Below, piece after piece: positions 9,940 through 18,480 of a stretch of DNA of 29,000 bases; positions within the stretch are counted from its first letter, which is position 1, and each line of letters opens with the position of its first letter. The notes under the pieces were generated by a model that was given only the letters and a program-made list of their open reading frames with translations, was not told where the DNA came from and searched no databases. The stretch comes from Reclinomonas americana ATCC 50394 (taxonomy: Eukaryota; Jakobida; Jakobea; Jakobida), in contig PS015135.1 of assembly GCA_048213135.1 (NCBI GenBank), forward strand, positions 11,693-40,692, given 5' to 3'. Both the position numbers and the translations under genes were made by a program.

Positions 9940-12900
9940 CGCAGCCGCGAGTGACGCCGACCAAGCAGCGCGGGGCCAGTGCATCCGGCACGAGTGCGGT
10001 ACGTGTGTACTTGGTGCAAGCAGCGGCCCTTGCTGGTTGCTCATTCATCTTCTGCCTATCAGGGACGTGCCGTGGCTGTCGACAGTCCGGTGCGTGTCAC
10101 GCACGTCGCTCGTATTCGCTGTCCGCTGACCAGAGTGTTTGTTTGCAGAAATCGCAGAGTGCGACATTCACGTTGCCGACGGAGAGTTCTGGTCGCGGGC
10201 CGGAAGCGACAATGGCGGCCTCAGGCAGCGGGGAGGAAGAGTTGTGCGTGAGTCCACCAGCCGATGCGGAGCAAGGCGCGTCAACGGGCCCGCCAACGCT
10301 CTGGTCTCTCGTACACTCCACCGTGCACGAGTCGAACGACGAACTGGAACGCCGGTTGCAAGCACAGCTGGCTGTATCACGAGCGCAGATTGAGTCGGTG
10401 AGTTGGAACCGTCAAATCAGTCTGAGAGTGCGTACTTGTGCGTGTGGATGCATGTTTGACAGTGCATTCGGTGCCGCAGGTTGTGCGCCGTCAGGTTCGC
10501 GAGGCTGTCGCCGAGTCAACAGCCGGCACTGAGCAGGCCAAGGCGCAGATGCAAGCACAGTTGTCTGTGTCACGTGCGCAGATTGAGACGGTGCGCGCTC
10601 CATTGACGCACAGACTGCTACTCTTGTTGACCATGGCACGCCATGCTTACTTGCGGCAACGTAGGTTGTCCGCCGCTATCTCCGAGAGCTGTCCGAGTCG
10701 AGCAATGCCGCCGCGGATGCATCGAGCGAGTCCATGCTCGCCAATGTGCAAGCTCAACTGGCGGTCACCCGTGCGCAAATCGAGGAGGTGTGTGAACAAA
10801 AGAGTTGTGACACGCGCGCGCGCTTATCTTGTTCGTGGCAGCTGACCCTCTCTTACATCACAGGCTGCGCAACGACATCTCGACAAGTCTCTGAGCGAAA
10901 CTGCTGCTGCTGCGGTGGCTAGTGCGTTGCAAAACATGCAGGCGCAGTTGGCCGTGTCGCGCGGTCAGATTGAAGCGGTGAGTGGATTGAGGCTCCACCC
11001 CGCACTGCATGTGTCGGTGTGTGGCTGGCTGACACACTTGACTCAGGTGGTGAGCCGACAAGTGCAAAACTTGCTCGCCGAATCCAGCCAGGCCACAGCT
11101 GCCGAGGCAGCACGGCAGCTGCAAGCGCAGCTGTCGGTGTCTCGTGCGCAGATTGAAATGGTGACATGACATGAGTGCGACTGACACGCGGTGAGCTCGT
11201 GCTGACAGAGGGGGTGATGGCGCGCAGGTCGCGGAAAGACAGTTGAAGTGCGCAATGGACGACGTGAAACGGTCGATAGCCGAGCAACAAGCGCAACTGT
11301 CGGTAACACGCGCCCAGATGGAAACTGTGTTTGAGCGGCGTATGAAGCAGATGGCGGAGGAGACGCAGCGACCGACGGCTGAACTGCAAGCCCAGTTGTC
11401 GGTGACTCGAGCACAGATGGAAACCGTATTTGAGCGGCGTATGAAGCAGATGGCGGAGGAGACGCAGCGGCCGACGGCAGAATTGCAAGCCCAGTTGTCG
11501 GTGACGCGCGCCCAGATGGAAACTGTGTTTGAGCGGCGTATGAAGCAGATGGCCGAGGAGATGCAGCGACCGATGATGGAACAGCAGGCGCAATTGTCAG
11601 TGACTCGAGCACAGATGGAAACCGTATTTGACCGGCGCCTGAAGGAGGTGGCGGAGGAGACGCAGCGACCGACGGCTGAACTGCAAGCCCAGTTGTCAGT
11701 GACTCGTGCGCAAATGGAAACTGTGTTTGAGCGGCGCCTGAAGCAGATGACAGAGGAGATACAGCGACCGATGATGGAACAGCAGGCGCAATTGTCAGTG
11801 ACTCGTGCGCAAATGGAGGTGGTGCGTATCTTAGTGTTGATTTTTGGAGGCGTGAATGGCAAGTGGAGTGACGCACACTTGCGCACACAGGTCTTCGAAC
11901 GACGCCTCCAGNNNNNNNNNNNNNNNNNNNNNNNNNNNNNNNNNNNNNNNNNNNNNNNNNNNNNNNNNNNNNNNNNNNNNNNNNNNNNNNNNNNNNNNNN
12001 NNNNNNNNNNNNNNNNNNNNNNNNNNNNNNNNNNNNNNNNNNNNNNNNNNNNNNNNNNNNNNNNNNNNNNNNNNNNNNNNNNNNNNNNNNNNNNNNNNNN
12101 NNNNNNNNNNNNNNNNNNNNNNNNNNNNNNNNNNNNNNNNNNNNNNNNNNNNNNNNNNNNNNNNNNNNNNNNNGTCTTCGCCCTGCCGCTCAGCAATCAC
12201 CTCTTCCAACTCTGCGCGCGTCTCGGCCATGGTAGCGGCCACTTCACTCTTGACATTTGCAATCGCACCCGTCAACCGCTTTCCAAACACCTGACGGCAT
12301 GTGAGAGCGAGCAGGGGGTGTGAGCGAGCTGGAATGCACTCACCGTTTCTATTTGCGCGCGGGCAACAGACAATTGCCCTTGCGTTTCTCTCGAGGCCTC
12401 GGAGGCAGCAACACGCGCTGCCTCCTCAACAGCCGCCTGCTGCGACTCTAGCGCAGANNNNNNNNNNNNNNNNNNNNNNNNNNNNNNNNNNNNNNNNNNN
12501 NNNNNNNNNNNNNNNNNNNNNNNNNNNNNNNNNNNNNNNNNNNNNNNNNTCGGCGACACTGGCGCAGAATCAGTTTGAGGATTTGCATCTCGGTGAGCCC
12601 TCTCCTCCGTCTTGCTCCTCGTCTCTGCGATGCACGACTGACCACCCATGCATGATTGCCGCAGAGCTGAACGGCTTCCGCACCAAGGTAGACGACGCGC
12701 TGTCGGCTATGCTGAAGCATCTGGAGGTGCGCCTCTTCATGTTGATTGTTTGTGACACGGCATGCGTGCTCACTCTCTGTGTCGTCCACAGAACAAGTGC
12801 CTGGCGACTGAGGAGCAGCTCAATGTACAGGAGGCGCGGTTTGAGGCCCTGGAGCAGGGCATCACGAGCAGCGCTGGTGAACAAATACGCGTATTCGGAA

Positions 12901-14139
12901 TGCTGGAGAAGCGTCTGATGGAGCTCGACGAGCGAGTTGTGGGTCTCGAGTTATCGCAGGATGGCGTTGCGTTTATGGACCTCTCTTCTCTCACACCACG
13001 TCTAGCCACTTATCTACTCATCGCACACACACACGCAGCAGCTGTCCCTGTCGGACTCGACAATCATGCCGGCCGACTCAGTTTCGTGTGGAGACTGCTG
13101 CGTTCTCTCGTGCATGTCCTTGCTGCGACTGACACACTCCGGTTGATTGTAGCTCTCCACACTTCGTCACGATGTAGAGGATCTGCGACAGCTTATCCTG
13201 GAAGTCTCAAGGTCGGTGTACGTGCTCTGTTCGCCTGCACTGCTGATGTGCCCTCTGACTGAATCGATGTGTGTGTGTGTGTGCCGCAGAGCGGTGCCGA
13301 GTGAGCGGTCGTCGCCAGTATCGTTGTGCGTCGTCTTGCCTGCGCCACGTCGCTCTGCACATGAAAACTGACTCTGTTTTTTGCGTAAGCAGCCGCGAGT
13401 CTGCGACACTGGAACCGGTGCTGCGTCGGTGAGTTCGAAGAGAGAGAGAGAGGAAGGGAGAGGGGAAAGCAATTGATTTCTCACTTGCATGTTTTTTGTG
13501 CAGAATCGAAACCACCATGACCATGGTACAACGGTAAGCTGCCGTGATCATGCATGCACAAAAAGCGTTCGCTTCCTCAATTCCATAATGCTTTTTTGTC
13601 TCTCACCCAGCTCGGAAACCGCGCTCGCCGCCATGGGCGACCATGTGGCCCGCCTCACGCAACGCCTGCAAGTGCTCGAGCGCAGCAACGGCGGCCAGTC
13701 GCCCGTCAGTCCATCCGGCAACAGTTCTCCACACTCAACCACCATGCGCGACTCTCGCGTCCTCGACGACATGCGCCGCCGCATCGGCGAAGTCGAAGCA
13801 CTCGCCGACCAAGTCGCCTCGTTGGACGACCGCGTCGCCGACGTCGAAAAGTCGCTCGTTCGCTCGCTCATTCTCCGCACCAACTCGCCTGCGCCCTCGT
13901 CCATGAGCGCCTCGGTGCCAGTGGGCGAGTTCAGCCCAATCCGCGCGCTCTCGCCCTCACCGCAAACCGTGCAGCTCGCCTCCGACGTCTCCTCCATCAC
14001 TCCCACGCATGGTGGCAGTGTGCTGCGGTCGTCCAAGCCCACGCAATCGCACTCGCCACCAGTGACAACCGCAGCTGCAGGTGCAGCAGGCAATGGAAAG
14101 AGTCGCGCAAGACCAACGCGACGTTTCGAGTCGCAGTGA
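2193..14139 (+). CDS. Giant many-exon coiled-coil protein (assembly broken by gaps)
   Basis: No named family recognised. The probable start at 2193 opens a Pro-, Gln- and Ser-rich region running into the gap at 2768; an in-frame 48-nt intron at 2456-2503 is possible. From 4755 to 11911 I model 37 exons with introns of about 55-90 nt, apparently all phase 0 (for example 4755-5024, 5478-5771, 6239-6451, 6836-7156, 7973-8125, 10149-10397, 11228-11821). They encode Ala/Glu/Gln/Arg-rich sequence with Leu/Val spacing typical of long coiled coils and no catalytic motifs. Exons 9945-10397 form a Ser/Pro/Gly-rich break. Exons from 10149 onward carry a repeated AQLSVxRAQxE motif. The 3' part has exons 12550-12592, 12665-12726, 12792-12965, 13039-13080, 13153-13211, possibly 13290-13307, then 13393-13428, 13504-13533 and 13611-14139, with phase 1 and 2 introns, ending in a Ser/Pro/Thr-rich tail. 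A structural or scaffold role is likely but inferred. Confidence 0.8.
2768..3347. other. Assembly gap (580 N)
   Basis: A run of N inside the coiled-coil gene. It is bounded on its right by a contig whose coding sense is opposite to its neighbours. Confidence 0.99.
3348..4007 (-). other. Probably inverted contig carrying coiled-coil exons
   Basis: On the minus strand this N-bounded contig reads as three exons: 4007-3844, 3782-3559 and 3515-3357, with small GT-AG introns between (61 and 43 nt) and a GTGAGT donor directly after 3357. The product is Ala/Glu/Val-rich coiled coil (for example VEEAHSGVQQSHDMLLS and ASESALGEVRNATTAVREAL), indistinguishable in style from the plus-strand coiled-coil gene on both sides. 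The simplest reading is that the contig belongs to that gene but was placed backwards in the scaffold. A separate antisense gene is possible but less likely. Confidence 0.75.
4028..4632. repeat. CT/GA-rich low-complexity contig with a duplicated segment
   Basis: No credible exon was found on either strand. The contig begins with a GGGA-rich tract, then CT-rich sequence in which a segment of roughly 80-100 bases near 4240-4330 is repeated, diverged, near 4370-4450 (shared words such as TCTCACGCTCA and ATTCTCACTCGCCTTCC). It ends in a (CT)n run at the gap. It is probably intronic within the coiled-coil gene; its orientation is not certain because both ends are placeholder gaps. Confidence 0.6.
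9910..9940 (+). repeat. (TG)n run used as the pyrimidine/3' end region of an intron
   Basis: A run of about 13 TG repeats immediately precedes the TCGCAG acceptor at 9944 in the coiled-coil gene, replacing the usual pyrimidine tract. Confidence 0.9.
10330..11821 (+). repeat. Exon-sized coiled-coil repeats passing into a 99-bp intron-free tandem array
   Basis: The motif AQL(S/A)V(S/T)RAQ(I/M)E closes successive exons 10149-10397, 10480-10590, 10665-10787, 10864-10977 and 11047-11160 (RGQ instead of RAQ in the fourth). Each is followed by a phase-0 intron, and the next exon mostly opens with V(V/F)xRR-like residues. Exon 11228-11821 then carries six copies of the motif, five of them full 33-residue (99-bp) units of the form QLSVTRAQMETVF(E/D)RR, with no intron at the boundaries that are intron-split elsewhere. 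The array copies are nearly identical at the DNA level. Another copy (GQLSVARAQIET) lies on the inverted contig at 12174-12457. Confidence 0.92.
11912..12173. other. Assembly gap (262 N)
   Basis: This gap interrupts the repeat region directly after the exon starting at 11891 (VFERRLQ). The high identity of the tandem array probably caused the assembly break. Confidence 0.99.
12174..12457 (-). other. Probably inverted contig carrying coiled-coil repeat exons
   Basis: Read on the minus strand, 12457-12344 is an exon ending GQLSVARAQIET, followed by a GTGAGT donor, a 53-nt intron and a second exon 12290-12174 opening VFGKRLTG. This is exactly the exon-end, intron and V-F-x-x-R pattern of the plus-strand repeats at 10149-11911. 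Being bounded by gaps on both sides, the contig is best explained as a reversed piece of the same gene. Confidence 0.88.
12458..12549. other. Assembly gap (92 N)
   Basis: This gap separates the apparently inverted repeat contig from the 3' exons of the coiled-coil gene, which resume at 12550 on the plus strand. Confidence 0.99.
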
Positions 14140-14198
14140 ACAATGTGAGACGAGTTGTCCTTCATCTTTGTGGACGGACGGAGTGTGAGAGAGACGGA

Positions 14199-14453
14199 AT
14201 GAAGGTTCTTGTGTGTGGCGATGTGAACGGGCGCGCCACGGAGCTGTTCAAGCGCGTGGAGAGTGTCAATAAGCAGCATGGACCTTTTGATTGTCTGCTG
14301 TGTGTCGGCAACTTTATGTGTGCGCCCAGTGGGGAGGGCGATGATGCACCTCCCAATGTGCCAGACGGTGAGGGAGAGAGAGAGAACAGAAAGAGAGAGC
14401 GAGAGAGAGAGAGAGAGAGAGAGTGAGAGCAGACAGACAGACTCATATACACG

Positions 14454-14484
<31 letters not shown>

Positions 14485-16875
14485 TCCATCATGCATCGTG
14501 TGCCTCTTATTTGCATGCATTGTCGTCTTGTCTTGCAGCGCCCATTCCGACATACTTTGTTGACGATGGAGGCTCGAGCAAGTACCTGGCAAACTTTCCG
14601 GATGGCGCCGAGGTGGCCACGCAAGTGCACTTTTTGGGTGCGTCTGTTGCTTGCGAGAAGACAACTTTCCCCATTGTCTTGCCGACTGCATTGTGTGTGT
14701 TCTGCAGGTCGTTGTGGTGTGCGCGACTTGCACGGTCTGCGAGTGGCGTATCTGAGTGGACGCTTCGACTCGCTGTCGTTCCGGTCGACCGAGACCAAGG
14801 TGAGGAGAGGCGTGTTGATGCAGGGAGATTGAGTGCCCATCTCTGAATGTTTGGCGACGACGTGCAGTACACGGGCAAGTACAACGAGACCGATGTGCGA
14901 ACGCTGCTAGCGCAGCACATGGCCGATCAGCGTGTGGACATTCTGTTGACTGCCGAGTTCCCGCGGCATTTGTTCTCCAACGTGCCGTTGCGTGCTGTGC
15001 GATGGCGTACCTCTTATTTGCCGCGCTGCGCGCGTGCTCATCGCTGCTGCCTTTCATGCTCGTCCAGGGTGGAACTGTTGCCGACTCCGCACGCCGAGCA
15101 CTGGCGCACCAGTGGCTCGCCGGCGGTGCTCGAGATGGTCACGACTCTGATGCCGCGGTACCACTTTAGCAGCGTCGAGCGGCTGTGGTATCAGCGGCCG
15201 CCGTATCGCAACAATATGGTGGGCCAGGCGCCGCAGCCGGTCACGCGTGCGATGTCGTTGGCACATATTGGAGTGGAGGACAAGAAGCAAAAGGTGCGCT
15301 ACATGTGCGCTCGCTTGTCCCTTCATCCTGCTTATCATTCCTCCACAGCACCTGTACGCCCTCCAGACGACTCCGGCGCGTGAAATGGACATTGCTACGC
15401 TGGTGCAAGTGCCGCCGGGGTGCACCGACAATCCGTTCAATCCGGCGCTCCTGGACGACTCGGAGCCGGCGTTGAAGCGACAGCGCGTGGACGCTGATGG
15501 GCGGGCAATCAGTTGCGTGTTGCTGGAGAGAGAAACAGCGTGTGAGGCATGGCTGACATGAGTTGCTTCGCTGGGCAGACGCCGGTCGTTTCGATCACTT
15601 GAAGGACACCAATCCGAAGCAATTCTTCTTCAATCTCAATGAGCGCGGACGAGGTTGGTTGTTGTTATTGTTGTCGCCTCCACAATGTGCGTTCTTGCAG
15701 TTGTTAACAGTTCTGCCTACTAAAGGCCGCGGTGGCCGAGGTGGACGCGGTCGCGGCGGTGGGCGAGGTGGAGGCGATGGCTTTGGTGGACATGGCGGCG
15801 GTGGCGGTTCGCTGCTGCCTGCACCATCGGGTGGTCCGCCTGCCAACCGTGCGTTCAATCAAGTTGTGGGCTCTGTCTCTCTCTTTCGCTTATTTGCTCT
15901 GCTCGTATAGAGCGCACCAATTGCTGGTTCTGTCTCGCCAGCCCCGACGTGGAGAAGCACATGATTGTCAACATTGGCAACGACGCCTACTTGGCGCTGG
16001 CCAAGGTGCGTGTTTTTGTGTGCAAGCCGCTGCGATGAGATTTAACAATGACAACTCATTCGCGATGCAGGGCCCCTGTGTCAAGGACCACCTGCTGATC
16101 CTGCCAATTCAACACGAATCGTGCTACTCGATGGTGTCGCCGGCCGCCGCTGACGAGATTGAGAAATATCCTTTTCTGTGCCCTTTCCGCCCTGCTGTTT
16201 TCTTTGTGTTCGTCTGTGGTCTTTGACTCTTCCCGACTGTGCTTCACGTTCAAGCAGGCCCTGAAGGCCATGTACGCCAAGCAGAACAAGGCCTGCGTGT
16301 TCTTCGAACGGCACTCGTTCACACGCGGTCAGCAACACGCGCACATCCAGGTGATTCCCATGATCTCGTCGCTCATGTCGGTGGTGCGTGGAGCCTTCCT
16401 GTCGGCCGGTTCGGAGCGGGGCATCACGTTTGTCGACCTGCCGGAGGGAGAGCCGACGCAGCAGGCCTTGCGAGATGCGGTGCGTGTCCGCAAAAAGTGC
16501 AGTCGAATTGAGGAAAGGGGTGCTCAGCTCACGTGAACCGCAGGGCTGCGACGCTGATGCGCTGTACTTTTATGTGGAGCTGTCGACGGGGGGCCGCATG
16601 GTGCACGTCAGTTGCGTCCTCGTGGTGATGAGGCACGGCAAGTGATCGAGGGCGTGTCGCTCATCCGGGGTTTTCGCTGTGCAGTACCGCCGGGCACGCG
16701 ACATCCCATGGAATTCGGTCGCGAAGTAATCTGCAATCTGATGGGCCTCCCCGAGAAGGCACGCTGGAAGGATGTGCAGCTGACCAAGGACGAGGAGACC
16801 AAGCTGACGGAGCAGGCCAGAACGGCGTTTGCGCCGTTTGATTTCACCGAGGAGGAGGAGGATGAGGATGAATAG
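14199..16875 (+). CDS. CWF19L1: CWF19-like protein 1 (Drn1/CwfJ family), lariat-debranching cofactor
   Basis: Model exons: 14199-14367, 14539-14637, 14708-14799, 14868-15293, 15349-15511, 15579-15653, 15726-15848, 15911-16005, 16071-16165, 16248-16479, 16544-16610, 16685-16875; this sums to an intact 608-residue frame. The N-terminus ([11 protein letters not shown], then CLLCVGNF and AYLSGRFD) is the Cwf19 metallophosphatase-like domain. The C-terminus is the CwfJ/HIT-like domain: [37 protein letters not shown], the HAHIQVIP motif, then FYVELSTGG and PMEFGREV. The family assists the debranching enzyme Dbr1 and associates with late spliceosomes in the nucleus. Unusual here are a Gly/Arg-rich RGG linker (exons 15579-15848) between the domains and an AT-AC intron at 16166-16247. 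Intron donors at 15512 and 16611 are GTTGCG. The sequence 14998-15070 could be a retained coding stretch or an intron. The acidic C-terminus ends in a run of Glu and Asp. Confidence 0.94.
15579..15848 (+). other. RGG-box linker in the CWF19L1-like protein
   Basis: Across the junction of two exons the protein reads [14 protein letters not shown] and continues with Gly/Arg, then Gly/His/Asp-rich repeats before [13 protein letters not shown] and the CwfJ domain. Such RGG boxes commonly bind RNA and are arginine-methylated in other proteins. Whether this linker does so is inference. Confidence 0.85.
16166..16247 (+). other. Putative U12-type AT-AC intron in CWF19L1
   Basis: The intron starts ATATCCTTTT, matching the U12-class AT-AC donor, and ends TTCAC. 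A TTCCCGAC element resembling the U12 branch site places its adenosine about 11 nt before the AC end. Splicing joins GAG-AA to G-TTC-AAG, giving [14 protein letters not shown], which matches the family at the start of its conserved helix. The intron is 82 nt. GT-AG alternatives here either meet a stop codon or insert about a dozen unrelated residues. Confidence 0.8.
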
Positions 16876-17053
16876 AGCGAGGGAAGGAGACAACGGGTGG
16901 GGAGGATGAGAGCAAATAAGACGGCAAGAGATATCTGGCACAATATCCACAGCTCCTCTACAGCGCATGTCTTCCTACACGTGACGGTCTATACTTATCA
17001 TACTGCAATCGGGGGGGGAGGCCGATCGCGCGCAATCTCCCAATCATTGCCAC
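16876..17053. other. Convergent intergenic spacer
   Basis: This is the 3' region shared by the convergent CWF19L1-like gene and the DUF1279-like gene. Apart from a G8 run near 17011 and an AAATAAG word near 16913 that might act as a weak polyadenylation signal, I see nothing in it. Confidence 0.4.
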
Positions 17054-17672
17054 TCAGACAACCTTCGGAGGTCGTCGCAAGACACGCGCAAGAATCGGCA
17101 CCACAATCAGGGTCAACGGAGCACGCACTGGCAGCGTCGCCTTGTGCACCACATACGCCACAAGGAACGTCGATGCCCCTTCGCCGAGACTGCCCAGATC
17201 CACTCCCATGGATCGCATCATTCCTGCCTCGTCATCGATGAGCGAATGGCTGTGAGTGAGAGTGTGTGCGAGAGAGAGAGAAGAGGACAGACCTGGCAAG
17301 TCGAGGCCCAGACGCACTGCCTGTGCGTGCATGCGCAGTGAGACAACGAGTGGCATGAGCCACAGGGAGATTGATTCACTCAACTGTGTAGCATATTCCC
17401 AGTGACATGAGCGCCAGTGTGATGTGCGTGCCGACAGCTAGTGCGCCGTAGGTGGCGACTAGCTTTGCCATCTTTCCCTTGCGATCGGTGGTATCGGCCT
17501 GAGGAGGAGGAGGAGGAGGAGGCTGCGACGTTGTGAAGCGACGGATGGTGGACGGGAATAGTGATGGTGATGTGGGGGTAATGCGCTGCTGCAGAGAGCG
17601 CAGGCGAGTGACGAGAAGATGCATGGCGATGTCGCGTATGAGATAAGATGAGAGAATGATGCGAAGTTGCAT
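17054..17672 (-). CDS. DUF1279/FAM210-like mitochondrial membrane protein (frame break)
   Basis: On the minus strand, an Arg/Ser/Thr-rich N-terminus without acidic clusters (LLVTRLRSLQQRITP, IRRFTTSQ) looks like a mitochondrial presequence. A poly-Pro stretch follows, then KMAKLVATYGALAV and one hydrophobic helix. Downstream, a Gly-rich turn leads to TFLVAYVVHKATLPVRAPLT and PILARVLRR, which fits the end of the DUF1279 domain of FAM210 proteins. A 69-nt intron (17292-17224) joins LDLPG to MMRSMGVDLG. Continuity fails near 17384: the helix frame runs into a stop at 17376-17378, while the SESISLWLMPLV frame starts one base off. Either one base is wrong or missing, or an intron such as 17435-17384 removes the helix. 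The start could be 17672 or 17624. Family assignment is moderately sure; function, by family, is in mitochondrial translation or maintenance. Confidence 0.7.
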
Positions 17673-18001
17673 GCGGGACAACTGCACTTTCGTTGTTGAC
17701 CAGTCGCGTCGACACTCGAGACCTCCGCGGCCCATCCGAGGTGCTGGTCAAGCCTTCTTACCAGATTACGCACGGCTATTGATAATCTTCCCGACGTCGA
17801 CGTCGACATCCAATGTACACGTTCAAATTATCTTTTCCACTCTGTCGTCGGTGGTAGTGATCGTTGCAACTAGCGCTATATATGTGGCCCCTATGATGTA
17901 TACATGGCACAAAGGGCGCATGAACAAGAGTGACTTCAGCGTGTCATCGCGTCCCACTCGGTCTTGCATCACAGCAACGAAAGCTGAAAGCTAACGAAAA
18001 G
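17673..18001 (+). promoter_or_regulatory. Divergent promoter region and 5' leader of TRM6
   Basis: This region lies between the minus-strand DUF1279-like gene and TRM6. A TATA-like octamer TATATATG sits at 17877-17884. A leader exon would end at 18001, followed by a GTGAGA donor. No coding sequence is recognised here; several ATGs near 17894-17920 would be upstream of the TRM6 start if transcription begins near the TATA-like element. Confidence 0.35.
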
Positions 18002-18171
18002 GTGAGAGCGCTCACTGCTTCCGACTGTGTGCGTATTGCATCACCGCTGTCTCTCTCTTTGCGCATCTGTGCCTGTGTGTGCCACAAACTGCATTTGTGT
18101 GTTTCGAGTGGGTGCTGGGGGGCATGTCATGTCTCACTTCTCTCTCTCTCTGTCTTCCTCTGTGTGCGCAG
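18002..18171 (+). other. Probable 5'-UTR intron of TRM6
   Basis: A GTGAGA donor at 18002 and a pyrimidine-rich tract with a GTGTGCGCAG acceptor ending at 18171 bracket 170 nt, placing the acceptor two bases before the TRM6 start codon at 18174. Confidence 0.6.
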
Positions 18172-18173
18172 CC

Positions 18174-18435
18174 ATGACTGATGCATCAGTGGCCAGTGGG
18201 AGTGGGAGTGGTGATGCAGCAGCAGCAGCAGCAGTGGTCGCTGAGGCCAGTGATCGCGTGTACTCTGTTCCGTTGATTGCGGAGGGATCGTGGGTCATTG
18301 TCAAGTGGGAAGATGGATCGAACTTGGTCCGCGTGCAGCGTGGAGCGTTGAGTAAAGAGAGAGAGAGAGAGAGAGGCGAGGGGAAGAGAGGGCAACGAGT
18401 GATGAGAGGAAGAATGTGATGGAGAGAAAGAAAGA

Positions 18436-18480
<45 letters not shown>

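Noticed and set aside
11228-11821. Direct repeats as a possible CRISPR array
   Set aside because: The units are contiguous coding repeats of 99 bp without spacers, in frame within an exon of a eukaryotic gene.
11043-11911. Long minus-strand ORFs over the 99-bp repeat array
   Set aside because: They are repetitive shadows of the plus-strand coiled-coil exon; the plus-strand frame has matching splice sites on both sides.
14998-15070. An extra intron in exon 4 of CWF19L1
   Set aside because: A GT and an AG are present, but the phases do not match, while the frame stays open straight through; left as coding with caution.
16166-16247. Ordinary GT-AG splicing at the same place in CWF19L1
   Set aside because: The nearest GT donor leads to an in-frame stop after either AG; a later GT adds unrelated residues into a conserved helix, whereas AT-AC fits both frame and consensus.
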